64,000 nucleotides of DNA from assembly GCA_037102815.1 (NCBI GenBank), contig BTPP01000005.1, positions 3,162,001 to 3,226,000 of the forward strand, in the 5' to 3' direction. Below are positions 36,935 through 47,393 of the stretch, piece after piece. The translations under genes and the position numbers were made by a program. The stretch's first letter is position 1, and each line of letters begins with the position of its first letter. Source of the DNA: Neurospora intermedia. Lineage: Eukaryota; Ascomycota; Sordariomycetes; Sordariales; Sordariaceae. The notes beneath the pieces are model-generated. The model ran no database searches, was not told where the DNA came from, and saw nothing but the letters and a program-made list of their open reading frames with translations.

Positions 36935-38290
36935 GTTATCGTTGTCAATATCTTCTTTATTTTTATAATTATTATTATCTTCCTCCTTCTTATTAGAAGA
37001 AGACGAAGATTCCTTAGCCTCGCTAGTATCCTTATCGTAGTTAAAAAATTTATCAAAGTTAGCGGACTTCTTCAAAGCCTTTTTACCTATACTTCTACTA
37101 GTAGCCCGGGCTACGTCTTAACCTTTAGGACCTATAGCCTAAATAAAATTAATTACTATTAAATATATAGGATACGATAATAAAAATTTATAGTAGTTAC
37201 AATTTGAAACGCCGTTGATCGCGGTCTTCCTTAAATATAGTAGCCTATACGTAGAGTTATAATTTATTCAAATTAACTACAAGGTATTTAATTTACTATA
37301 ATAGTATAATATTCTAATTGTAGGTTATATAATTATAAAAAAAGAGAAGAAGGTAGAGGATAAGGAGGAGGAGAGGAAGTTTAACGATTCGTAGAATATT
37401 TTTAATTATATATAGGGTATAATTAGTAGTTTTTACCGCCTTTTATACTACTGTATTAGCAATTAAGTAAATAGGTATTTTAATTCTAAAAATAAAATGA
37501 AATAGCGGGGTTTGTATAGTAATAGTTGTAAATAGTAATAGTATTAATAGTAAATATAATAATAGTAGTTTGTTTAAACCGCTATTAGGAAGTTTAGTAC
37601 GGGCGGGGTAGGATTGTACTATGTAGGGCAGAGGTCCTTCTAAACGGTAAATAATAAATATAGTCTTAGTAGGGGAATAATAGGTATACAATTAATAATA
37701 TACCGGGTGCCCCTAGATAATATTAATAAATAAATGTAGTGAATCCGTATATAAACATAAAAATATCGTCCAACCTACTTAATTATCCGTACAATTAAAG
37801 AAGGTAGTTAATACATACTTACAAGGGACTGAGGTTGTATAATGTATTATCGCCGGTATTAAATAGGATAAATCTACTATATTTACCTATATAAGGAATT
37901 ATTATTACTACTTCTAAGTATAAAATACATAACTAATTAAATTTATTACTTACTTGTTTACTATTTATTTACTTTGAAATAGGATGAAGAGATAATTATT
38001 TTAGATCGGTTATAAGGTAGATAGATAGAATTAATTAGATCCGTCTTTGTAATTCTAGTAATAGTAAAATCTTCGATCTACTTCTACCCATTCAACTCTC
38101 TTTCCCTTACAATTAACTTCCCTCTTACAAATATTTATTGTATACTATCTCCTTTATTGACTAATTTAGTTTAATATAGCGGTTATACTAGTCGCCCGTA
38201 TATTTAAAAGTATATTATAGTAAGCGCCCCTAGCCTTCGATAAGAGGTCTTTTCGGGTTGGCTATAGTAATCATAGAGTACCCACCTTAT
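36935..38290. other. Host sequence of the outer gypsy, right flank; no identified gene
   Basis: Continues the sequence left of 19341. A plus-strand reading from about 37040 to 37560 is coherent, with scattered stops (VKKFIKVSGLLQSL in one frame, then FETPLIAVFLKYSSLYVELQFIQINYKVFNLL-like sequence), but I cannot name it. The short open frames at 36848-37162 are a low-complexity Glu/Ser/Asn-rich stretch read on both strands. From 37700 to 38290 nothing coding is visible. This is the presumed 5' flank of the following transposase relic. Confidence 0.3.
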
Positions 38291-38299
38291 AACGAAATT

Positions 38300-41200
38300 C
38301 CGTTCTACTACTATTATAATCAAATAACTAATATAATTACTAATCTTAGAGTATTAATTTTACGCCCCTCTTCGGTAATAATAATAATACGATTATATTA
38401 GATCTAATCGCTAGATTAGGTAATAAAGAAGATAATGAGAACGAAGATGAAGAAGAGGATGAGGAAGATAATAGTAAGAATTATTTGGTTAATATTTTGA
38501 ATTGAATTTAATAGTTGATTTTATAATAGGAGCGATTAATTAGAATATAATACTACGGGAAAGATTAGAACGTTTAATAGTAGATAATATCGACTATAAT
38601 AATATTAACGATATTCATTTTTACGAAATGGTTCTAATTAGTTTCGACGAAGAGTAACTACGCTTGGATACAGAATATACCGAATGAAATTTTAATAAAT
38701 AAGAGTTAAAGACTATTGTATTCGACGAGGACTTTTTCGAAGATAATAACGCTATTAAAAAGTAGATAGATGTATAAAGACTATACTAAGTAGTAAAGCC
38801 CGGAATTTAAGGAATTGCTATTGGAGGTATTTATAATATATTAACGTTAATTTATTAGTATTATAATAAGTGTATAGAGTTATTGGATTTTTATATAAAC
38901 TTTAGTTTGTATACTTATATTAGTCGTATAAAAGGCGCTAATTATATTATATTATACTAATTGCTAGGTTCGTTATACGGTTAAAATAGTAAACTAATAA
39001 TAGTAGTTAAGCGGATGCCGAAACAATTATAAATATTTAAAGGCTATATAGAATCCAGATTACTATTATTAGATATATGAATTCCTAGTATTCCGCTGTA
39101 GGTTTAAAAGATAAAGACTAATACGGTTAATTGAAAGAGATAATAATAATAATAATAATAATAATAATAGTAATATAAGCAAGCTATGTACAACGAGTAA
39201 TAAGACAATTTAGATGGCAATATTGAGTTAGACTTGGCTATTATTATAGACCTACTTTTCTTTATAGATCCGTATACCCTATTCCAGGCCTTCCTTAATT
39301 CGGATACCGCTAATAATATATATAAAGGTATAGCCTATTTAGTAAATAACTTGATTGAATTATACTATACCCTATATTAATCTAGTTCTGTACGTATGAT
39401 ATTAGGGGAATATATTTATTTTATTAGCGGTACTAATGTTAGGAAGGCTATTTTCCCGTTAAATTTTATTTATTTTTAATATCTTAACAATAATAATTGT
39501 GCCTATTGTTTAACTAATCCTACTAACCGTTTATTATATATTAGCTGTATTAAGGCTATTGGAAAGAAATACTCTAAAGATTACGTCGACTATACTAGGG
39601 AAATCCTATAGGAATGTATTACTATTAATAATATTGATAATAAATTCGCTAGTTTGGGTTTTAATATATAAATTAACGAAGGTATAGAAATTAAAAAAAA
39701 CGAGCTGGTACTTCGTTTTAAAGAAGAATAATAGATTCCCTAGTACTTAGTTGAATCCTTTGTATTTGTTTATATCGATTATTTCAATAACGATATTTTG
39801 AATACCCTAAATCCTCCTATCGATAAGACTTTAGATATATTAAAACTTTGGAAGCCCTGCAAACTATTCTACAAGTATAGTACTATTTTAGACTATCCTA
39901 GATAGAAAGGATTATATTTAGTTAAATGGGCTTTATAACGTATAGAATAGCCCCAAGTGGATAGGTTTAATAGAAAAATTATACTACTAGCCTTTATTAT
40001 ACTACTCCGCGCCTAGTTTGAATTTGAAATATATTGCCGGGAGGTTTTTGAATAATAATAGGATAGGGTTCATAATCTCGGTTTTAATATATTAGATTAT
40101 TTAGTCCTTACGTTTATTGACGGATTTAATATATATTACAATATACGGCAATTAATTATAAGAATATATTAAAATCCTGCTGGTTCATTATATGGCAATT
40201 ATAGTAATAAACGAGCCTATAATACTAATATTTTCCCTATCGTTCTCGGACCCCATACTATAAACTTCGACGCCGTAGTTAATACTATAGGTTGTTTAAT
40301 ACTATTAGATTAAGGCGTAATAATAGAAATTTAAGGACGGCCGATAATAGTGTTAGTATTTACAATATCTTATACTAGTAATATACTATAGTAAAATAAG
40401 AATTCTAGTACTATAGGACCTACTAATTTAAAGTTTCGTGGATTTTGTTTTATTAAACTAAACTATATTATTAATAAATAAAATGTAATAAATTGCCTAT
40501 TAAATATAAACCGGTATTATTACTAGCATTTATGAATACAATACGAGGTAGAAGTTAATATTCGAAAAAAAGGCAATGAAAAGGCGTACTATACCTAATA
40601 GGGTATTGGTAAAAACCGGCCAGCTTTATTTGATTTAATACCGGCTCTCGATATTATTATAACTCGGGCGCCTAATCCAGCCTATTTAGAATATAAAGGT
40701 TCGTTACTAGCTTTCTCAAATTTAATACTAGTTAGACTCGCTAATACTAATATAATATACCTCTAGGCATAGTAGTATATATATATAATATGATCCTCGA
40801 CGCTTTTCTAACGCCCTAGGCTCGGTTTAAATACGGTTGCACCTTTAAATTATAGTTATTTCTACTAGGCTGGTCAATATTACTATCCCTTCTATTATAT
40901 TTAAAAGGATACGATTTTTCCTACTATAGAACATGGTCTATTATTATACCGGCTCCATTCGAAGTATAGTTAGAAAAAGATTATATTAATCCTTTTGTCT
41001 AGGATGCTTAGAAGGAAGTAATAATAAAATACGGCAATATACCCGATCCTAGCAACGATGTACTAGTTAGTTCAATTCCTAGGGCGTTAGTAATAATAGC
41101 CAAAAGTAATTGTCTACTTATAAATACTAGAAACGAGGGTTCTAAGTACCGGGATATAAACTACTATATTAGACTTACTCGAATATAGTATAAATTAATA

Positions 41201-42350
41201 TATTATACTATAGCCGAGGGTATAGCTAATAATCTTCGAGTATTAGAATCTTTCAAAAATAAAGCTAGGGCAATGAGATTACCCTCCGAAGTATTATCTA
41301 GACGGTCATTTCAAGTCAGAATAGAAGTATTTTAATAATTATCGGTACTAATTGTAATCGAAGATAATACTAACGATAGTTTTGCTATTTAAGATAACAA
41401 AATTGTACCGGTTACCGAAGCGGCCGCTAAAATTACTATAGAATTATAACCTTTACCCAAACGAGCAAAATAGTATATTATATCGGTATTACAACTAAAT
41501 GTCTATTTGGGTTTATACTATACAAATATTTATGAAGAGTATAGCCTACCGAAGTTATTAAATATATTCGCGGAAGAGAAGTATTATAAGTAAATTCTTG
41601 ATTATATTATTAATTACCCTTAAAACATTAGTAATGTACTATCTTATATTGCATTACACCTTTCGGTATTCCTATCGTCGGGTAATACGACATTTCAGCC
41701 CGGCACTAGGCCGCCCTATACGATTAATTGTAATTAGGGTATATAAAACCCGGGCTATAATATAACGGATATTGTTATAGAATTAATATTAATAATGATT
41801 ATTCTAATAAGCGCCTGAAAAAAGTAGTAGAAACGACTAACGGCCGAAATGTCGAAAAATAGATACTATAATACGAGCGTATTGTTCATACTATTCGATT
41901 TATTCTATTAAATATATATATACTATTAGACTTAGGTTTAATATAGTAAGTGACTAATATCGTCCGACAATCCCCTAATTTATTCGAGAGGCTATTATAA
42001 CGAAAGGAATTAACTCGCTTAGGCTTTAATAACGAGAAGGAGCTGGATATCGATTTATTTACCGACGATAGCTACGTACGCCTTGTAGTAACCGGCAAAT
42101 TCAAGGAATTAAAAATGCGCCGAATGCGTTATTCTATTTATAGTATTAGTCTAGCTATTAGTTTATTATATACTTTACTGGTATATTCTTTATTAATACT
42201 AAACATATTCCGTCGAACTCTTTACTAGGCTTACGATTTAGATTACGGTATACCACATATTCTATCCTTCCCGCCTGGAAAATTCTAATATAATTAGAAG
42301 GTTTCCTTTCCAGACGAGTAAATATTTGCCTTAATTGCCTTACAGTTATT
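38300..42350 (+). pseudogene. tnp2/Plavaka-like transposase relic
   Basis: A very long plus-strand coding relic (about 1,300 codons) broken by TAA/TAG at Gln/Trp sites and a few frameshifts. Recognisable blocks are FDEDFFEDNNAIKK (about 38720), an N-terminal helical domain with SRIKGANYIILYQLLGSLYG (about 38920-38980), TFIDGFNIYYNIRQ (about 40110-40150), FPIVLGPHTINFDAVV (about 40230-40280), FRGFCFIKLNY (about 40430) and ALDIIITRAPNPAYLEYKG (about 40640-40700). The last 1.5 kb (40780-42300) is nearly open. The GFxxYxN / LGPH / ALDxxxTRPxDPAHSEY series is typical of large fungal cut-and-paste transposases related to tnp2 (CACTA/Plavaka group). A run of TAA codons at 39143-39170 probably was a poly-Gln stretch. 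TIRs were not found. Confidence 0.55.
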
Positions 42351-42359
42351 GTGCTTGTA

Positions 42360-42495
42360 TATCTCCCCCTTTCCTAGCATCCCCTTTCCTATTATCCTCT
42401 TTCCTAATATCCCCTCCCTAATATCCCCTTTCCTATTATCCCCTTTCCTATTATCCCTTTTCCTATTATCCCCTTTCCTATTATTAGTACCCTCT
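42360..42495. repeat. C/T-rich tandem repeat, ~16-bp unit
   Basis: About eight units of CCCCTTTCCTATTAT or a close variant, directly after the transposase relic. The unit is pyrimidine-only on this strand apart from A, so it has no CpA to be mutated. Confidence 0.8.
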
Positions 42496-43269
42496 CCATT
42501 ATTCCAACGGTAGATTTTACTCCATATTATATTATGATATATTATACTTCGTTACTATATTTTCGAGTATTAATGTTATTGTACTAAAGATAATGTAATA
42601 TAATATACCTATTCTCTAAGATATAGGATACTTGAATATCGATTTAATACCTACTCTTTGTAGTAATTACTAATGTAATTGCTATACTATAGGGCATTCA
42701 AACGCTATACTTTTTAAATTAGCGACTATATTCGATATAGGATAGGGGACTTTGCTCGCATCGACTATATCTTTACTTACGAAATAGCCCGTAAGTTTAA
42801 GCGCTATATCTTCCTTGTATTAATTAAATAAGTTTTTAATAGGTATATAATATTATTCGATTTTAAAGCAATCGATAATACTAATGAGCTATTGATTATT
42901 AGCCTTCCAATTGTTTAGATTGACCGTATATATATTATTAATATTTCGAAATTTAAATAGCGTAAACGTAGTTCTTAACCGAAATAGGCTTAGGTAGGTT
43001 GGGATATTATTGCAATATAGTAAATATTTGCGTTTCCGTAGTAAAAGGTATATCGCCTATCTCTATACAATTAATTATATCTAATAGTAGTTCTATATAT
43101 TTAGGTACTATTTAATTAATATATTAATATTTTATTTCGTTTCTTCTACTATTAGTATTTTGTACCGCTTTGGCGGTATATTTTAAAGGTTTGACCCTCT
43201 TTACCCGTACGAAAAATAAATATATAGACTATTCCTCTGTATCCTACCAGCTGCCCTACTTCAAAGGAG
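42496..43269. other. AT-rich intergenic or element-end sequence
   Basis: No coding signal I can defend. It may be the 3' end of the tnp2-like element. A reading resembling ITFRYRIGDFARIDYIF in the plus strand near 42720-42780 is too short to assign. Confidence 0.3.
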
Positions 43270-43277
43270 TTTAATAA

Positions 43278-43978
43278 GGGTAAACCTCCGCACACCCACC
43301 CCAAACCTATATACACCCAAAAAGGAGGGATGTCAGCTGTTATATAAAATACGTCGTTTTAGCTGTAAAAACCGTGCTTTGTAATGTCTTGCACATTCTG
43401 ACCCAGTAAATCCTATGCAGCAAATCCTATGCAGCAAATCTGACAGCGCCCATCTAGTAATACTTTTATAGTATTGAGGGAATTCTATTCTAGTCTACTC
43501 TACTCTACTCTACTTTATTCTACTCTACTCTACTCTATTCTACTCTACTCTACTCTATTCTATTCTACTCTACTCTATTCTACTTTACTCTATTCTACTC
43601 TATTCTACTCTACTCTATTCTATATTACTTTACTCTACTCCATTCTACTCTATTCTATTCTATTTTACTCTACTCTAAATACTAATATTTGATAATTTAA
43701 ATAGCTTATTAGAGGAGGCTGTTTATAATATTTCAATGTGGATGCGTGCAGAGTATTAGTACTAGTGCTGGTGCTAGTACTGGTATTGGTGCAATTGGCC
43801 GTGTGAAAAAGAGCGAAAGAAATAACTAAATTGAAAGAAATATTGCGCGCATTTGAAAGACGGAATTTTACTAGTAAAAACGGGATTTACAATGTTAGGT
43901 ATTATTACCTATACAGTCCCACATTTTCCTAGTTTTTGGGTATATATAGGTTTGAGGTGGGTGTGCGGAGGTTTACCC
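43278..43978. mobile_element. MITE D, 701 bp, MULE-type (8-bp TSD)
   Basis: Inverted termini of about 46 bp (43278-43323 and 43933-43978) begin GGGTAAACCTCCGCACACCC. They are flanked by exact TTTAATAA duplications (43270-43277 and 43979-43986). A TGTCAGCTGTTAT subterminal motif and the GTAAAAACCGTG-like motif recur in MULE C and the 45.3-kb fragment, so D is probably a non-autonomous relative of family C. The inside holds a long pentanucleotide microsatellite. No gene. Confidence 0.85.
43485..43677. repeat. Pentanucleotide microsatellite (TCTAC/TCTAT)n
   Basis: Nearly 40 units of TCTAC with TCTAT variants, inside MITE D. The 72-codon LLYSTLLYS open frame here is the translation of the repeat, not a gene. 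Confidence 0.95.
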
Positions 43979-43986
43979 TTTAATAA

Positions 43987-44118
43987 TAAGGATACGGATA
44001 TACCTTTACTAGTAGAATTAATAATATTATTGTAAGTTGTATTGTATTAATCGCATTCCTATACTATACTGCTAGGGGTATTGTACTACATTATATCGCA
44101 ATTGTATTGTAAGTCGTA
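43987..44118. other. Spacer between MITE D and MITE F
   Basis: Contains several TTGTATTGTAAGTCGTATT-type units that also occur right of MITE F (44780-44880), so MITE F inserted into a short degenerate repeat. Confidence 0.4.
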
Positions 44119-44126
44119 TTATAAGT

Positions 44127-44771
44127 AAGACTTGCTCGGCGGGTAGTATTACTTTTCTCCGCGGGCAGTATAACACTGCCCGTATAGCGACTCTATATGG
44201 GGTTCCCTCTGCGGGCAGTGCTATATAGGAATTTCTATTGTTAGTAAATCCCTTATACGGGTATACTAAGTAATACTATTAATAAAATATAACTATTATA
44301 AAAGGCTGTAGAAGTAATACTAATTATATTATTTCTTTGTAATAATTATTAATTAATATAATAAAATATAATAACTATATTAAAAATACTTATAATTAGA
44401 TAAAAGTAGTATTAGTATACTCGTTGCAACGCTTTAAACTACCTATTAACCTTTCTCTTTTCAAGAGTATATTAGCTATCGAACTCATAGGTAAGTCTAG
44501 TCTATACTATACTTCTAATAAAAATATATATTATAAGTTTATACTAACTATTATTTATACTATAGCTACTAAGAGGCTACTTTTCATTTATTACCTATTA
44601 CTTAAGAATTCTATAATAATAGTATTGACTATAGAGTTTTAATAGTATAGACTATTTAAGGTTAAAGATTACTATATAGTACTACCCGCGGAGGGAACCT
44701 TATATAGAGTCGCTATACGGGTAGTGACACTGCCCGTGGAGTAAACAGATACTGCCCGCCGAGTAAGTCTC
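44127..44771. mobile_element. MITE F, 645 bp, ~100-bp TIRs
   Basis: TIRs at 44127-44228 and 44670-44771 begin AGACTT(A/G)CTCGGCGGG and contain a run of (G/A)CTGCCCG units. The TTATAAGT duplication is exact (44119-44126 and 44772-44779). The outer TIR matches MULE E (CTCGGCGGGTAGTATTAC versus ATTCGGCGCGTAGTATTAC), so F is probably mobilised by the E family. The 72-codon open frame at 44424-44642 resembles nothing known and is AT-driven. Confidence 0.85.
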
Positions 44772-44779
44772 TTATAAGT

Positions 44780-45289
44780 CGTATAGTAAGTCGTATAGCA
44801 TTAATCGTATTGTAAGTTCAGTTATATTCTTATACTATATTACTAAATGTACTATATTGTATCGTATCGTATTGTATTAAGTATTCCGGACCGGCGCGCT
44901 AGCGCCGGGCGCCGGGTAGTACAATATTAGGCGCCGGGTATCGGGGTCGGGGGGTAGGTGAAAGTATAGTACCGTAGTGTAGGTAGTGCAATTGAAAATT
45001 ATATGTGCGAAATTTCTATCGTACGGTCGGGCAGGGCGCTGTTTGTACCTATATAGGGTGTCGGTCGCGGTTATTTAATAGAACTTTGTAGTCGGCTACT
45101 AGAATATAATGGGATTGGGCGAGAAACCTCCTTTACGCCTGCCATTTGTAACCTGAACCTACGGTTCGCGAATAGTTATATGCGGGTAACGGTTCGCGAA
45201 CTGCTTTTTACTACTGAACGGGAAAGGGCGATTATGGCGGTTCGGCAATAGTGTCCGAACCTTCAAGCCCCCTCCGGTAGCCCCAGCCA
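44780..45289. other. GTATT-repeat remnant, then a GC-rich non-RIP island
   Basis: 44780-44880 is degenerate TCGTATTGTATTAAG-like sequence. 44887-45289 is sharply GC-richer: three GCGCCGGG units at 44895-44945, G-rich GTCGGGGGG, and ACGGTTCGCGAA twice (about 45162 and 45190). I find no gene, and both the origin and the edge of the island are unknown. Confidence 0.4.
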
Positions 45290-45792
45290 AGTTTAGTACG
45301 GCGCAACTATTCCTAATATGAACTAGGACCTAGTATTAAGGAGATGGATGCTGGTAACGTACGTGCTCGTACCTAGAGTAAAGCACGTAGTTGTATTAAG
45401 GTTACAGTAGTAAATAATAATAAGGATAACGAACTAGGGAGATATTGGGAGGCGAAGGCGAGACAGGAGGCTATAAGAGAGGAGGCTATAAGAGAGGAGG
45501 CAGCGATTAAAATATCGTCAACCTCCTCCCTCTTTAAGATAGAGTCTATAAAGCTATTGAATATTAGTATTTAGAATAGTCTATAATAATATACTCAATA
45601 CTATAGAAAGTATTAATAGATTACTATAATAATTGCTTCAAGAAGTTGGGTAGGGATGGTTGTCTTGTGCTATATCTGGAGATATTAAACAACTCGAAAT
45701 TACTAGCAAAAACGGCCGGTATTATATGTCAGCTGTTATCTAGTGGGACTGGGTACCTGTAGGGAATGAGGTGGGTGCGGGGAGGGATTCCT
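45290..45792 (+). mobile_element. 5'-truncated fragment of a MULE C-family element
   Basis: Aligns in inverted orientation with the 3' coding end plus TIR of MULE C (47860-47394). It shares the CACGTAGTTGTATTAAGGT block, the GAGGAGGC repeats and the TGTCAGCTG subterminal motif. It ends in GGTGCGGGGAGGGATTCC, which resembles the C TIR. No opposite TIR or duplication found. Confidence 0.65.
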
Positions 45793-46775
45793 ATAATTAT
45801 CTACTACTGGGCTATCTTCGGGTTAGTTTTTAGGTATGGCTATTATATTTAGGTTCGGTACTTTCTAGCGGGACTATAGTAAGTATAATTCTCGAAGCAA
45901 AATATTTTTATATTGGGTATATACTACTATTTTATAAGTCGGGTTCTTACTATATTTATCAATTGTTTTCTATTAATACTATTAGTTCTTTTTATTCTCA
46001 TTACTAATACAACTTCGGGTATTAATTGTCTAGAGTATTAAGATTACTATAACCGGTTGTATGATATTCAACTTTAATTCAATATAAGAGTACGTAAAAT
46101 TATAAATTGGAGTTGGGTTAAGGAGGATTGTAGTATAAGTAAAATATACAACTCAAGTTAAAGGAAGGAAGAGGAAAAATATAAAGGTAAGTTGGCTGTA
46201 CGCGATTAAATATATACGTACGCGCTATACTTTGCCCGGTCGGGTCTATTAGTAAATACCGCTACAAGGCAGCACGTAACCACGTAATACAGTATGATTG
46301 TATAGTCCTCTGGAGGGTATAGTACTAGGCTGTAATAATAAGAATATATCTAACTAGAGGGTAGAGATAAGAGTACGAACTGCGGAAGCAGTTTTGGCAG
46401 TTCTTATAATTAGTCTAGCTTTACTATAATAATTATTTCTACGTACGTTGTAAGATATTATAAGAGATATAAATAACCCTCTTTAGGTAATTCTTATTAT
46501 TTATTTTTATTTCAAAGTACTCCTCTGCTAGAAATTGACATTTCCGGGTTTCTTTTCAGTTATTAAAGGATTTCCATATAATATATTAAATAATATTAAA
46601 ATAGGACCGCAATATTATATTAGTCTCCCCAAAAATATATACTATTTATTTCCTTCCAAATCCTAATAGTAGTTTCCTTTTCTTTTACTACTCAAACTAA
46701 CTACTATATACTAGTATGTATTACCTAATGATATGTAGATTCGAGATATTCTTCTAAAAGGCAAAAATCAACCTA
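45793..46775. other. Mixed-composition spacer upstream (3' side) of the tRNA
   Basis: No protein coding visible. It contains stretches with intact CpA (about 46260-46420), suggesting unique or lightly mutated sequence. A T-run (TTTTTGCC on the minus strand, at 46760-46768) just beyond the tRNA 3' end could serve as Pol III terminator. Confidence 0.35.
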
Positions 46776-46864
46776 GGGCCACCCGGGGATTGAACCCGGG
46801 ACCTCTCGCAAGAATGCTCAGGATTGAACCCTAAGCGAAAATTATACTACTAAACCAGCGGCCC
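46776..46864 (-). tRNA. tRNA-Pro(AGG) with an 18-nt intron; two RIP-like substitutions
   Basis: The minus strand folds as a complete tRNA. The acceptor GGGCCGC pairs with GTGGCCC (one G-U). The D-arm starts TGGTTTAG. The anticodon stem TTCGC/GCGAG encloses loop TTAGGG...T with anticodon AGG, and the T-arm is GTCCCGGGTTCAATCCCCGGG-like. An 18-nt intron follows position 37, the canonical site. The gene inserts Pro at CCU (and CCC) codons. Two bases deviate from the usual fungal sequence: the nearly invariant G18 of the D-loop is A (AGTAG instead of AGTGG), and position 27 is T, leaving a U-G pair. Both are RIP-type transitions. It sits between repeats, so function is uncertain. Confidence 0.85.
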
Positions 46865-47385
46865 GTATTAATCCTAGTTAATACTCTCCAACCATAGTAC
46901 CTATATTATAACCCATCTCGTATATTCTGCTACTGCTTATTTCTTTAAAAAATAATACTTACTTTTCGTTTCTTCTCTTTACCTAGTTATTTAGTCTTAA
47001 AAAACAAGCTTATGTTTATTATTTACACTCATCCTAACAATTAATATTATACGATACTATAATTATATTCTTCTTAACTATACATTTTCCATCCGATTAT
47101 TTGTCTTTCTCAATTACTTGTCGCGCTACATTTTGTTATTAACAGTTATAATATCTAACTCTAACTCTTATAGAAAGCTGAACCAGCCAATAGGTAAGTA
47201 TCCAAATACATTATATATAAGTTCCCTAAAGTACTAGGATTCTAGGTTTAATAAGTACATATAGCAAGATTAAAGGCTTAGTACTCCTAGTACTACCACT
47301 TGTAACCTAAATTTAAGAGCGAACTTAGAATTCGGTTTTATTTATCTACAATCTACTATAGAGAGCAATACAGTCCGATGCTAGT
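46865..47385. other. tRNA 5' flank, no gene seen
   Basis: Moderately AT-rich, CpA partly preserved, no coding signal. It includes the upstream region of the tRNA and the left flank of MULE C. Confidence 0.4.
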
Positions 47386-47393
47386 TTATTTAG

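Noticed and set aside
43474-43692. 72-codon LLYSTLLYS open frame
   Set aside because: Translation of a pentanucleotide microsatellite.
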